64,000 nt of DNA from Lederbergia citrea (GTDB taxonomy: Bacteria > Bacillota > Bacilli > Bacillales > Bacillaceae_C). A program made the translations under genes and the position numbers. The stretch is from positions 1,054,001 to 1,118,000 of the forward strand of contig NZ_JAGYPH010000002.1 in NCBI RefSeq assembly GCF_018343525.1, given 5' to 3'. This document shows, in pieces, positions 36,562 to 45,089 of the stretch (position 1 is the stretch's first letter; the number at the start of each line of letters is the position of its first letter). The notes beneath the pieces are model-generated. The model was not told the origin of the DNA. It ran no database searches and saw only the letters and a list, made by a program, of their open reading frames with translations.

Positions 36562-37320
36562 TTGGCCGTCTTTCGCGCTCGCAATATACGGCGCGGCCCT
36601 TTGCCGTTCCGATACGTATTATTATTATCATTTGTCTTTTTTATTTTTTCCACAGCTGCAGGACTTTGGATTGTGAATAAAGGTATCAAGCCAACATTAA
36701 TTGATTATGCCGAATCACAGACGAAAAAAATCGCACCGTTGGTTATTAACAAGGCGATAAAAGAAGTTCTTCCAAATGTTAAAGATATACGTGAAGTTAC
36801 GGAAATTGTACCGAATGGTGTCGGGGGAACATCGGTACAATTTAAAACTGATATAATAAACGAGACTGCCTCGGAATTGTCGAGGGCGATACAACAAAAT
36901 TTAAAAAAGGCAGAAAGTGGAAACCTTCAAGCGCTTGAAGCCGAAACCGATGTTGAAATTGATTATGAAAAATCAAATTTGGGTGAAGGAATCGTATATT
37001 CCTTTCCCCTTGGTCAGGCTACTCATAACGCGTTACTGGGTAATTTGGGGCCGCGTATTCCTATTAGATTTACAGCAATTGGCAGTGTCCAAACGAATGC
37101 TAAACCTAAAGTTGAGCAGTATCCAATTAATAATGTATTCATTACTGTCGAGATTCAAATTGAAGTTACAGTGCAAATTATTATTCCATTTGGAACAAAA
37201 CAAGCAGTCGTACAACAAGATGTTCCCATTGCTTTAGGATATTATCCAGGCAATGTCCCTCAGTTTTACAATGGGAATGGGAAGACGAGCCCATCGATCC
37301 AACTACCCTCCAATCCATGA
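36562..37320 (+). CDS. yunB: sporulation protein YunB
   Basis: A 252-aa protein with one membrane helix near residues 17-43 after a basic N-terminus (RARNIRRG) and an outer domain of mixed alpha/beta character. It matches the YunB sporulation family, reported in B. subtilis as needed for normal spore formation and sigma-E controlled. The start is a TTG at 36562 just after AGGGGGGGA. CATATATT at 36533-36540 could be a sigma-E type -10, but the -35 is not convincing. Confidence 0.85.
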   Translation: MAVFRARNIRRGPLPFRYVLLLSFVFFIFSTAAGLWIVNKGIKPTLIDYAESQTKKIAPLVINKAIKEVLPNVKDIREVTEIVPNGVGGTSVQFKTDIINETASELSRAIQQNLKKAESGNLQALEAETDVEIDYEKSNLGEGIVYSFPLGQATHNALLGNLGPRIPIRFTAIGSVQTNAKPKVEQYPINNVFITVEIQIEVTVQIIIPFGTKQAVVQQDVPIALGYYPGNVPQFYNGNGKTSPSIQLPSNP

Positions 37321-37324
37321 GGTG

Positions 37325-37353
37325 TTGCCTGCATAAGCAATTAATGCTATATT
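37325..37353 (+). promoter_or_regulatory. sigma-A promoter of the L-box transcript
   Basis: TTGCCT (37325-37330) and TATATT (37348-37353), 17-bp spacer, about 35 bases before the riboswitch. Confidence 0.55.
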
Positions 37354-37387
37354 AGAATTATAAAACCGAATATCAAACCTTATCAAA

Positions 37388-37632
37388 ATCGGATGGGGTA
37401 GAGGCGCAAAAGGAATGAGTAGGCTGTGTGAGGATGACAACGATGATCACAACCAAAAGGTTCTTTTGCCGAAGCGGAAATTGATGTCGATTGATTTTCG
37501 TTGGTGTTGCTTTAAATAAGAGTAACACTCTCATGGTTGGTGTTTTTTACCAAAAATGGGGAGCTACAGATCGCGATGGAGAACCTGACATTACAAGAGT
37601 AATGATAGATCTCTATCATTGCTCTTTTTGTT
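37388..37632 (+). promoter_or_regulatory. lysine (L-box) riboswitch with terminator
   Basis: The aptamer shows the L-box blocks GGTAGAGGCGC, GAGTA, TTTTGCCGAAGC, GTTGG and GGGGAGCTAC in order between about 37388 and 37578. A strong terminator follows: AGAGTAATGATAG (37596-37608) with its complement (37613-37625), then T5. Lysine binding should stop transcription of the transporter gene behind it. Confidence 0.85.
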
Positions 37633-37673
37633 TTGCGCTTTTCTGTTGCTCCTTCATATATCAGGAGGGTATT

Positions 37674-39254
37674 ATGGTGAATTCAATATTTTCATTACTG
37701 CCACCTTTATTGGCAATCGTAATGGTTATTATTACAAGGCGAGTGCTCCTCTCGCTAGGGACAGGAATTATTGCATCCGCATTGCTGCTTGCAAAGGGAA
37801 ATCCAGTGAATACAGGAGCTGTTTTATGGGGGGCAATAAAAGGTATTTTTGTTGATGAAGGTAGCTTGAACACATGGAATGTATATATTATATTATTTTT
37901 ATTTATTTTAGGAGCGATTACTACACTCATTAACATTGCTGGCGGAAGTCGTGCATTCGGAGAATGGGCGATGACTAAAGTGAAAAGTCGTGCTGGAGCA
38001 CAAATCTTAGCTGCTATTTTCGGCATCATTATTTTTATTGATGATTATTTCAATGCACTTGCTGTCGGCCAAGTAGCGCGTCCTATCACTGACCGTCACC
38101 GCGTGTCACGAGCGAAGCTTGCATATATCATTGACTCAACATCGGCGCCTGTTTGTGTTATTGCGCCAATTTCGAGTTGGGGTGCTTTCATTATTGGAAT
38201 TATTGGGACTGTATTCGTAACACATAATATTACACATATTTCTCCATTGACTGCCTTTCTTCAAATGGTGCCAATGAATTTATATGTATGGACAGCCTTG
38301 GCTTTAGTCTTTATCATCGCCGCCCGCAATATTGACTTTGGCACGATGAAGGTACATGAAGAGCGGACGTTATCAACGGGCATTCCTTATGATCCGGAGA
38401 AACCAATCCCGGGCCAAGCAAAAGAAGATTTACCAGTAAGTGAAAAAGGCAATGTTGGAGATTTGATGTGGCCAATTGCCGCACTATTCCTTGGGACAAT
38501 TGGTGCAATCATTTGGAGCGGGTCTAAAGAAACCGAAGGTAAAGCTACGATCATGGAGATATTCGGAAACGCGGACGTGTCTGAGGCACTGCTTTATGGT
38601 GGTTTAATCGGACTCGTCGTGACGATCGCGTTATTTATCCGTCAACAAGCAAAATATAAGTCTTTGGATTCCAAGTTTCTCGTAACAGGATTAAGTGTTG
38701 GAATTAGATCAATGTTGCCGGCTGTATTAATTTTGCTGTTTGCGTGGGCAATTAGTGCACTTATCGATGAATTGGGTACTGGTAGTTATTTAGCAAGTAT
38801 CGTACAAAATTCTCAATTAAACCCAGTGTTCTTACCAGTAATCTTGTTTTTTGGTGCCGGCTTGATGGCATTTTCTACAGGAACTTCATGGGGCGCATTT
38901 GGAATTTTACTGCCGATTGCAGGCCAAATAATGGCGGCAACAGATATTTCTCTGCTTTTACCAGCTATGGCAGCTGTACTTGCAGGTTCGGTATTGGGAG
39001 ATCATTGTTCACCCATATCTGATACGACCATTTTGTCATCGACAGGTGCTGGCTGTAACCATATGGACCATGTTCTCACCCAGCTCCCATATGCCGTGCT
39101 GGCGGCAATTATTTCAGCGATTGGTTATATTGTCATGGGGATCACAGGTATAACGGCTTTCGGGCTACTTACCATCGGTATTTTGCTTGTACTTTTTACA
39201 ATTTGGATGGAAAGAAGTAAGACACGACTATCCCCAATTAATCAAGAAGTTTAA
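37674..39254 (+). CDS. NhaC-family transporter under lysine riboswitch control, likely lysine importer
   Basis: A 526-aa protein with about 11-12 membrane helices and NhaC-family motifs (IFIDDYFNALAVG, DSTSAPVCVIAPISSWG, GDHCSPISDTT). By family it would be called a Na+/H+ antiporter. The lysine riboswitch in its leader argues that it moves lysine; NhaC-like L-box-controlled genes have been proposed as lysine transporters by comparative genomics. The ATG at 37674 follows AGGAGGG; a longer frame begins inside the riboswitch and was rejected. Confidence 0.88.
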   Translation: MVNSIFSLLPPLLAIVMVIITRRVLLSLGTGIIASALLLAKGNPVNTGAVLWGAIKGIFVDEGSLNTWNVYIILFLFILGAITTLINIAGGSRAFGEWAMTKVKSRAGAQILAAIFGIIIFIDDYFNALAVGQVARPITDRHRVSRAKLAYIIDSTSAPVCVIAPISSWGAFIIGIIGTVFVTHNITHISPLTAFLQMVPMNLYVWTALALVFIIAARNIDFGTMKVHEERTLSTGIPYDPEKPIPGQAKEDLPVSEKGNVGDLMWPIAALFLGTIGAIIWSGSKETEGKATIMEIFGNADVSEALLYGGLIGLVVTIALFIRQQAKYKSLDSKFLVTGLSVGIRSMLPAVLILLFAWAISALIDELGTGSYLASIVQNSQLNPVFLPVILFFGAGLMAFSTGTSWGAFGILLPIAGQIMAATDISLLLPAMAAVLAGSVLGDHCSPISDTTILSSTGAGCNHMDHVLTQLPYAVLAAIISAIGYIVMGITGITAFGLLTIGILLVLFTIWMERSKTRLSPINQEV

Positions 39255-39265
39255 TAAAATAGGTC

Positions 39266-39295
39266 AAAAGGACAGCGAGTGCCGCTGTCCTTTTG
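39266..39295 (+). terminator. intrinsic terminator after the NhaC-family gene
   Basis: AAAAGGACAGCG (39266-39277) with CGCTGTCCTTTT (39283-39294). Confidence 0.88.
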
Positions 39296-39386
39296 TGTTA
39301 AAAAGTATATTAATATAATTTATTACAAGAAAAGTTTTCTTGAAATTTATTATTGAAAAAGAATTGTGAATAAATAAATATTTATT

Positions 39387-39415
39387 TTGACAAGTTAGGC
39401 CCAAATAGCTATACT
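39387..39415 (+). promoter_or_regulatory. sigma-A promoter of the NSS transporter
   Basis: TTGACA (39387-39392) and TATACT (39410-39415), exact 17-bp spacer. A CTTCCG/CGGAAG hairpin (39453-39470) stands directly before the AAAAAGGGGG ribosome binding site and might influence translation. Confidence 0.8.
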
Positions 39416-39488
39416 AATTTTAGATTAGGTTTAATAATCTGAAAACATAGAACCTTCCGTTTATTCGGAAGAAAAAGGGGGAAATTAA

Positions 39489-41009
39489 ATGGAAAATCGT
39501 GCGCAGTTTGGATCAAGAGCCGGTTTTATCTTTGCCGCTGTTGGTTCTGCGATCGGCCTCGGGAATATTTGGCGCTTTCCAGCGGTTGCGTATGATAATG
39601 GTGGAGGAGCTTTCTTTCTTCCATATTTATTCGCATTGTTGACTGCAGGTATCCCGCTTTTAATCCTTGAGTTTGCCATTGGGCATAAGTACCGGGGCTC
39701 AGCACCATTATCCTTGGCAAGAGTCAAAAGAGGCGGAGAATGGATCGGCTGGTGGCAAATTTGTATTTCATTTGTCATTGCAACATATTACGCAGTCATC
39801 ATTGCCTGGGCGCTAGCGTATACTTATTTCTCCTTCAAGCTGGATTGGGGCAAAGATACAACGAACTTTTTGATTGCCGATTATTTAAAAGTGGGCGATA
39901 CAGCTTCAATGGGAAGCTTTGTACCTGGTGTCCTTATTCCATTATTACTAGTCTGGATAATTACTCTCGGCATATTATTTGCAGGTGTTAAAAAAGGAAT
40001 CGAGGTTGCTACAAAGATCATGATTCCGTTGCTTGTTGTCTTATTTACTATTATCGTTATACGAGCTCTCACTTTGAATGGTGCAATTGAGGGGTTAAAC
40101 CAATTTTTTAAACCTGAATGGTCTTCTCTTATGAACGGGAAAGTTTGGGTTGCTGCATACGGACAAATTTTCTTCAGCTTATCAATCGGCTTTGCCATTA
40201 TGATTACTTATTCTAGTTATTTGCCGAAGAAGTCTGATATTACAAATAGTGCTTTTATTACCGGATTCGCTAACTCCGGTTTTGAGTTACTTGCCGGATT
40301 TGGTGTATTTGCGGCATTGGGATTCATGGCTGCTCAGCAAGGAGTTCCAGTTGATGAAGTTGTAAAAGGAGGAGTGTTGCTAGCATTCTCCGTTTTCCCA
40401 ACAATTATCAACGAGTTACCTGCATTTAACCAAGCATTCGGTATTTTGTTCTTCGTTTCATTGACATTAGCAGGTCTTACATCGCTTATCTCGATCACGG
40501 AGACGTATGTGGCCGGAATCCAGGAAAAATTTAATGTGTCCCGGAAAATGGCTGTTTCTGTCGGCGGTGGCCTAACTGCTATTATTTCCCTTGCTTTTGC
40601 TACACAAAACGGTCTCAATTTACTGGATGTGGCAGACTACTTTATTAACCAGTTTGGTGTCGCTATGGCCGGATTGTTTGAGGTTATCTTTATCGCTTGG
40701 TTTGCCAAGCAGCTTAAGCCTCTTCAGGCACATGCTGATTCAGTTTCCGATATAAGACTTGGGGCTTGGTGGAGAATCAGCCTGTCGGTTATCACGCCAA
40801 TTGTCCTTGGTTATATGATGTATGATAATTTACGCCAGAACCTTGTTGGAGATTATGGTGGTGGAGATTATCCTCGTGAGTTCCTGTTTAAATACGGTTG
40901 GACGGTTGCACTTGGTGCCATTTTTGTCGGAGTGTTATTCACGATAAAACCGTGGAAAGGGCATGCTCTTGAATTGCCAGTTTCCCGTAATGAGAAGGAG
41001 GTATCCTGA
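39489..41009 (+). CDS. neurotransmitter:sodium symporter (NSS) family transporter, MetP-like
   Basis: A 506-aa sodium-coupled amino acid transporter with the NSS/SNF fold of about 12 helices. GSAIGLGNIWRFP in helix 1 is the substrate and sodium site of LeuT-like proteins. The adjacent 38-aa gene encodes the small subunit that accompanies the MetP type, which imports methionine and alanine in Corynebacterium glutamicum, so those are likely substrates. The message has its own promoter and no S-box. Confidence 0.9.
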   Translation: MENRAQFGSRAGFIFAAVGSAIGLGNIWRFPAVAYDNGGGAFFLPYLFALLTAGIPLLILEFAIGHKYRGSAPLSLARVKRGGEWIGWWQICISFVIATYYAVIIAWALAYTYFSFKLDWGKDTTNFLIADYLKVGDTASMGSFVPGVLIPLLLVWIITLGILFAGVKKGIEVATKIMIPLLVVLFTIIVIRALTLNGAIEGLNQFFKPEWSSLMNGKVWVAAYGQIFFSLSIGFAIMITYSSYLPKKSDITNSAFITGFANSGFELLAGFGVFAALGFMAAQQGVPVDEVVKGGVLLAFSVFPTIINELPAFNQAFGILFFVSLTLAGLTSLISITETYVAGIQEKFNVSRKMAVSVGGGLTAIISLAFATQNGLNLLDVADYFINQFGVAMAGLFEVIFIAWFAKQLKPLQAHADSVSDIRLGAWWRISLSVITPIVLGYMMYDNLRQNLVGDYGGGDYPREFLFKYGWTVALGAIFVGVLFTIKPWKGHALELPVSRNEKEVS

Positions 41010-41010
41010 T

Positions 41011-41127
41011 ATGAGTGCAAGTGCAATTACGATGATGATTATCGGAGTTCTCATTATATGGGGAGGTTTTGGTGCAAGTGTAGCACTCGCTATTTCAAAA
41101 GCAAAGGAAGCAAAAAGAAATAGATAA
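41011..41127 (+). CDS. metS: MetS-type small subunit of the NSS transporter
   Basis: A 38-aa single-helix membrane peptide, MSASAITMMIIGVLIIWGG followed by a basic tail. It starts one base after the NSS gene, with AAGGAGG upstream. This matches the methionine/alanine import family small subunit (MetS), which is required with the large subunit for transport in C. glutamicum. It is easily overlooked because of its size. Confidence 0.85.
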   Translation: MSASAITMMIIGVLIIWGGFGASVALAISKAKEAKRNR

Positions 41128-41150
41128 GAGAACAAAAGCTAGACGAGAAA

Positions 41151-41180
41151 AAAAGCTTCGGGTTAACCTGAAGCTTTTTT
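41151..41180. terminator. bidirectional terminator between metS and lytH
   Basis: AGCTTCGGGTT with AACCTGAAGCT (41154-41175), flanked by an A-run on the left and a T-run on the right, so it serves both convergent transcripts. Confidence 0.85.
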
Positions 41181-42168
41181 ATTTAGAATCTTTTTGTCGT
41201 TCTTGACGTTCCCAAAGCCTTAAATAAGGGTACGGATCAAAGGACCACACGCTTCGTCCATCATCTTTATACATTCCAAAATGAAGGTGGGGAGGGAATT
41301 TACCCGAGGTTCCAGGAGGCCCGTAACCTGAACTGCCGACGCTTCCAATAATTGTTCCTGGTTCAACGATGTCACCTATCTTTAAATCCTTTGAAAAGCC
41401 GTTTAAATGTGCGTAGTAATGATACGTATTGTTTAAGTCGCGAATTCCTACTCGCCAACCACCAAATTTATTCCAGCCTTTTAATTCAACAACTCCATAT
41501 ACAATGGACCGAACAGGGACTCCATAACCGGCAAAAATATCTGTACCTTCATGGATTCTTCTTCCTCCCCAACCTCTGCGGGCTCCCCAAGTATTTTTAT
41601 ATGAGTAGTGATATCCTCTAGGAATCGGGAACATTTTTTTATCTAGATCTATCCGGTTAAAGCGTTTATACAATTTTACATTTGTCATGATAGAGTTAAC
41701 CGTTAAATCGCGTTTATAATAATCCCATAGTGCAATCCGGAATTTATTCTCATCAACACCATATTTGGAAATGTATTGTGCCAAGGTAAAAAGAAGATCC
41801 TCTTCCTTGGTTCGTTCAGCTTTTCCATCGCCATTTCCGTCTCGGCCGACTCCGTCAAAAAAACTAATGGTTATTGGATTGTCATCATCATGATTCAAGT
41901 TGCCGGGTCCGACCCATTTCTCAATCGGTATATAATATCCTCCAATCCTGTCAGGTTTAGGAAGATCCTTTCTCACTAAGCGAATGCTGCGTTCAAATTG
42001 GTCGATGCCCGCCAAATAATACCAAGGAATATCTGTTTTAGCCTCTGTTTTTTTGTATAAGTCCATCCTTTTTTCATATATTTCTTTTTGTGATAGTTCT
42101 TGTGCATCGACTTTATTCGACCAAGGAAAAATAAAAAGAAGTATTACTGCTAACAATATTTTATTCAT
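41179..42168 (-). CDS. lytH: spore cortex peptidase LytH (M23 family)
   Basis: A 329-aa secreted M23 metallopeptidase with an N-terminal signal peptide (about residues 1-22, cleaved near VDA). The C-terminal lysostaphin-type domain has HEGTD and HLHFG, which give the zinc ligands. LytH (YunA) in B. subtilis trims cortex stem peptides to single L-Ala during sporulation. It starts at an ATG after AGGTGA on the minus strand. Confidence 0.88.
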   Translation of the reverse strand: MNKILLAVILLFIFPWSNKVDAQELSQKEIYEKRMDLYKKTEAKTDIPWYYLAGIDQFERSIRLVRKDLPKPDRIGGYYIPIEKWVGPGNLNHDDDNPITISFFDGVGRDGNGDGKAERTKEEDLLFTLAQYISKYGVDENKFRIALWDYYKRDLTVNSIMTNVKLYKRFNRIDLDKKMFPIPRGYHYSYKNTWGARRGWGGRRIHEGTDIFAGYGVPVRSIVYGVVELKGWNKFGGWRVGIRDLNNTYHYYAHLNGFSKDLKIGDIVEPGTIIGSVGSSGYGPPGTSGKFPPHLHFGMYKDDGRSVWSFDPYPYLRLWERQERQKDSK

Positions 42169-42255
42169 AGTACTTCACCTCAAAATTTTGTGCAGTAAGC
42201 TTGCTTGGCTTTCGAAGTATAAACATTCTTCAATAAGCCAAGCATTATAATATGG

Positions 42256-42939
42256 TTATCTTCCTGTGTTTTCCAATTGCTCTCTGTAATTTGTTCGCTC
42301 CAAATCGTTATTCATCCCACCGATTGTTTCACCATTTGCATTTTCGCCTTTATTCAAATGTCGTCCTTGTGGAGAACGTTCTAACATTAAATTTACGGTA
42401 TCCCGGACGGTTTTATCCTTGTTAGTGGAGCGGGCATTCATAGATGCAATATTTTCGACATTTTGTCTTAAGGCCGGATCATCGGTTACGTATATATGGA
42501 ACCAACGTGGAACTGCCGATATTGCTATCTTTTTCACTTGATCAGCGGTTTCAAAACGAACTTTCTCATCCGTATTATTAATTAGATAAGCCACCAATAC
42601 TTCCTGATCCGTTACAAGGACGCTTGCATCTTGGACATTTGGAAGGTTTACCGCCATTTTGCTAATATTGTTGGCTGTTTGTTCCCGATTTATCCGAATC
42701 GGTTTTGTGTCAATGGTTTCTCCTGGAACTGGACTTTTTACTTGGCGAACAAAACCAAAAAGGTCATTATTAGCTTGATTTCGATTATCGTTGTAAATAT
42801 CACCATGTTCCGCAACGTCAATTGAATTGCCACTTTTATGGTAAAGATGGTCGTTTTCCGCTACTCTTCGATCATTTGCACCACATGCTGCCAGCACCAA
42901 TGTACTGATAAATATGGGTGCTATCCATTTGTGTTTCAA
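42256..42939 (-). CDS. yutC: YhcN/YlaJ family sporulation lipoprotein (YutC)
   Basis: A 227-aa lipoprotein with lipobox LAAC (Cys19) and a C-terminal YhcN/YlaJ domain (NISKMAVNLPNVQDASVLVTDQEVLVA region). Members are found in spore membranes and coats. The start is a TTG after GGGGGTG. The end is rich in Asn and Gly. In B. subtilis the neighbour is lipA (yutB), which is missing here. Confidence 0.85.
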   Translation of the reverse strand: MKHKWIAPIFISTLVLAACGANDRRVAENDHLYHKSGNSIDVAEHGDIYNDNRNQANNDLFGFVRQVKSPVPGETIDTKPIRINREQTANNISKMAVNLPNVQDASVLVTDQEVLVAYLINNTDEKVRFETADQVKKIAISAVPRWFHIYVTDDPALRQNVENIASMNARSTNKDKTVRDTVNLMLERSPQGRHLNKGENANGETIGGMNNDLERTNYREQLENTGR

Positions 42940-43053
42940 TTAAAACACCCCCTCACTTAATAGAATGCTCAGGAAATTATTTTTTTTCCTTAGTAATTGT
43001 TGGCGATTGAGCTATAATTTATTTAGTACTTGTTATAAAGCGGAGGGGAAAAA

Positions 43054-43329
43054 GTGATAAATATCAATAATCATCAATATGAATTGATTAAGGATTTTCG
43101 TGAAGGTTTTAATGAAGAAGCTTTTCGAGCACGTTTCAGTGATATTTTATCGAAATATGATTATATTGTTGGGGACTGGGGATACGGGCAGCTGCGTTTA
43201 AAAGGATTTTTTTCCGATCAAAATCAAAAGGCATCTTTTGATACAAAAATAGGCACGCTAACTGAGTATTTATATGAGTATTGCAATTTTGGCTGCGCAT
43301 ATTTCGTATTGAAAAAAACAGAAAATTAA
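43054..43329 (+). CDS. yutD: DUF1027 family protein YutD
   Basis: A 91-aa conserved protein (NHQYELIKDFREGFNEEAF; DYIVGDWGYGQLRLKGFF) with two late cysteines or near-Cys positions (YCNFGCAYF). It belongs to DUF1027; the function is unknown. The start is GTG with CGGAGGGG seven bases upstream. It is divergent from yutC. Confidence 0.87.
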   Translation: MININNHQYELIKDFREGFNEEAFRARFSDILSKYDYIVGDWGYGQLRLKGFFSDQNQKASFDTKIGTLTEYLYEYCNFGCAYFVLKKTEN

Positions 43330-43360
43330 CCATGACCTGCAAATGAATTACAGGTCATGG
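43330..43360. terminator. bidirectional hairpin after yutD
   Basis: CCATGACCTG (43330-43339) with CAGGTCATGG (43351-43360). T-rich sequence follows on both sides. Confidence 0.7.
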
Positions 43361-43368
43361 CGAATTTT

Positions 43369-43665
43369 TCAACTATCTTCATATGGTGGTTGAGATTCCC
43401 GTTCCGGGTCATCATGTGTTGGATGAGCACCTGGAAAGTTTCGGGGCTTGTTCTCGTGCATGGATTTAAATTCGTAGTTAAAGGCGCTGTATGAGCGCTG
43501 CCCTTCTTTCCAAGGAGTGGACTTGTTTTCAACAGGTTTATCTTTGCCTCGAGAAGACCCATAAGGTCCTTCTGGTAAATCCTCGGGGATAATAAAATTT
43601 CTCTGTGTTTCTACATTGGATAAATCGGTATAGGTCATTTTCTCTTTATCTGGATTATTGTCCAT
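43369..43665 (-). CDS. small conserved hydrophilic cytosolic protein
   Basis: A 98-aa hydrophilic, Pro- and charge-rich protein without Cys, signal peptide or membrane segment. Landmarks are ETQRNFIIPEDLPEGPYG, STPWKEGQRSYSAFNYEF and GAHPTHDDP. It resembles small conserved Bacillus proteins annotated only as cytosolic protein. AAAGGTGG gives a good ribosome binding site on the minus strand. No function can be assigned. Confidence 0.75.
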   Translation of the reverse strand: MDNNPDKEKMTYTDLSNVETQRNFIIPEDLPEGPYGSSRGKDKPVENKSTPWKEGQRSYSAFNYEFKSMHENKPRNFPGAHPTHDDPERESQPPYEDS

Positions 43666-43799
43666 AAGTCAGTCCACCTTTTTTTACCCATATATTGCCC
43701 ATATAGCTTCATTCCATTCGGTGGTGATCCAATTGGACCATGCATCATCTTTTTTGATAAGATGAAAGGGAAGGTTTAAGATGGGAGTGTTATGATGGC

Positions 43800-44237
43800 A
43801 TGTATTTTGTGGATCGCGAAAAAATTGAGTCATTGTTGAAATTTATGGAACAGCAACTTTTACTAATCGAAAAAAGTGAAAGCTGGGAAACAGCAATTGA
43901 GAAATTGGCACTGGAACGTTCGGCGCATACTATTATTGAATCAGTGCTTGATACAGGAAATGCTATGATAGATGGTTTTATCATGAGAGACCCCGGAAGT
44001 TATGAGGATATTGTTGATATTCTCACTGATGAAAAAGTTGTCTCCGAAGAATTATCTGCTGTATTGAAGGACATCATTATGTTTAGAAAAATGCTTGTTC
44101 AGCAATATGTGGATATTGATCATCGTGCACTTCTAGAAGTTTTCATACGTAACGTTGATGTTCTTCAGCAATTCTCTCCAAGTGTTCGTACATATTTAAC
44201 AAATGAGCTCGGTCCGGTATCTGCATTTAAGAATTAA
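43800..44237 (+). CDS. yutE: DUF86 (HepT-like HEPN) family protein YutE
   Basis: A 145-aa helical protein of the DUF86/HepT family. Toxic HepT proteins carry an RX4-6H active motif (RNxxxHxY). Here the site reads RKMLVQQY, with Gln in place of the His, and no MNT-type antitoxin gene is adjacent. It is therefore unlikely to be an active HEPN toxin. The same solitary gene occurs at this place in B. subtilis. The ATG at 43800 has GGGAG twelve bases upstream. Confidence 0.83.
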   Translation: MYFVDREKIESLLKFMEQQLLLIEKSESWETAIEKLALERSAHTIIESVLDTGNAMIDGFIMRDPGSYEDIVDILTDEKVVSEELSAVLKDIIMFRKMLVQQYVDIDHRALLEVFIRNVDVLQQFSPSVRTYLTNELGPVSAFKN

Positions 44238-44290
44238 GGCGCTTTCGATGAAGGCGTTTTTGTTCTTTTAGAAAGGGAAGATAGAGGCAT

Positions 44291-45055
44291 ATGAAACAAT
44301 ATAAAGGATATTTAATTGATCTTGACGGCACGATGTATCGGGGAACAGAAAAGATTGAAGAAGCTGTTGAGTTTGTTATTAAATTGAAGGATAAAGGAAT
44401 TCCTTATTTGTTTGTTACTAACAATTCTTCTAAAACACCAAAACAGGCGGCAGAGCATCTGCGATTTTTTGGCATCGATGCAAAGGAGCATCATATTTTT
44501 ACAACTTCAATGGCGTCTGCCAAGTATTTGTTTGAAAATAAGCCTGATGCGAATGTGTACGCCATTGGAGAAGCTGGGCTCTTGACAGCACTTTCCGAAA
44601 AAGGATTTTCCCTTACAGATGAGCGGCCAGATGCCGTCGTGATTGGCATCGATCGAGACATCAATTATGAAAAATTAACAAAAGCATGTTTAGCCGTCCG
44701 AAGAGGGGCAATGTTTATTTCAACGAATGGCGATATAGCACTTCCTACTGAGAGGGGGCTTCTTCCAGGCAATGGGGCGCTTACCTCTGTCATATCAGTT
44801 TCCACACAAACTGAACCGATATTTATCGGTAAACCGCATTCCATTATTATGGAGCAAGCACTTGAGACACTCGGGACAACGAAAACAGAGACGCTCATGG
44901 TAGGAGATAACTATGATACCGATATCCTTGCCGGAATCAATGCTGGTCTTGATACTTTGCTTGTACATACGGGTGTCACTACAAAAGAAATTCTTGCAGA
45001 TATAGAAACCAAGCCTACGTATGTGGTTGATTCACTTGCTGATTGGCATATATAA
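44291..45055 (+). CDS. yutF: HAD-family NagD-like phosphatase YutF
   Basis: A 254-aa HAD phosphatase of the NagD/p-nitrophenylphosphatase group (class IIA). Motif I is IDLDGTMYRG, motif II VTNNSS, motif III around GKPH and motif IV MVGDNYDTDI. The C2A cap fits NagD-type enzymes acting on small sugar or nucleotide phosphates. It begins at an ATG after GGGAAGATAGAGG. Confidence 0.92.
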   Translation: MKQYKGYLIDLDGTMYRGTEKIEEAVEFVIKLKDKGIPYLFVTNNSSKTPKQAAEHLRFFGIDAKEHHIFTTSMASAKYLFENKPDANVYAIGEAGLLTALSEKGFSLTDERPDAVVIGIDRDINYEKLTKACLAVRRGAMFISTNGDIALPTERGLLPGNGALTSVISVSTQTEPIFIGKPHSIIMEQALETLGTTKTETLMVGDNYDTDILAGINAGLDTLLVHTGVTTKEILADIETKPTYVVDSLADWHI

Positions 45056-45058
45056 AAA

Positions 45059-45085
45059 AAGGCCGAACTGAATTTCGGCCTTTTT
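45059..45085. terminator. bidirectional terminator between yutF and yutG
   Basis: AAGGCCGAA with TTCGGCCTT around CTGAA, an A7 run on the left and T8 on the right. Confidence 0.9.
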
Positions 45086-45089
45086 TTTA

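Noticed and set aside
37491..37673. Longer N-terminus for the NhaC-family transporter
   Set aside because: The upstream frame is translated L-box riboswitch and terminator sequence.
43800..44237. HepT-MNT toxin-antitoxin pair
   Set aside because: No MNT partner is adjacent and the RX4-6H motif is degenerate.
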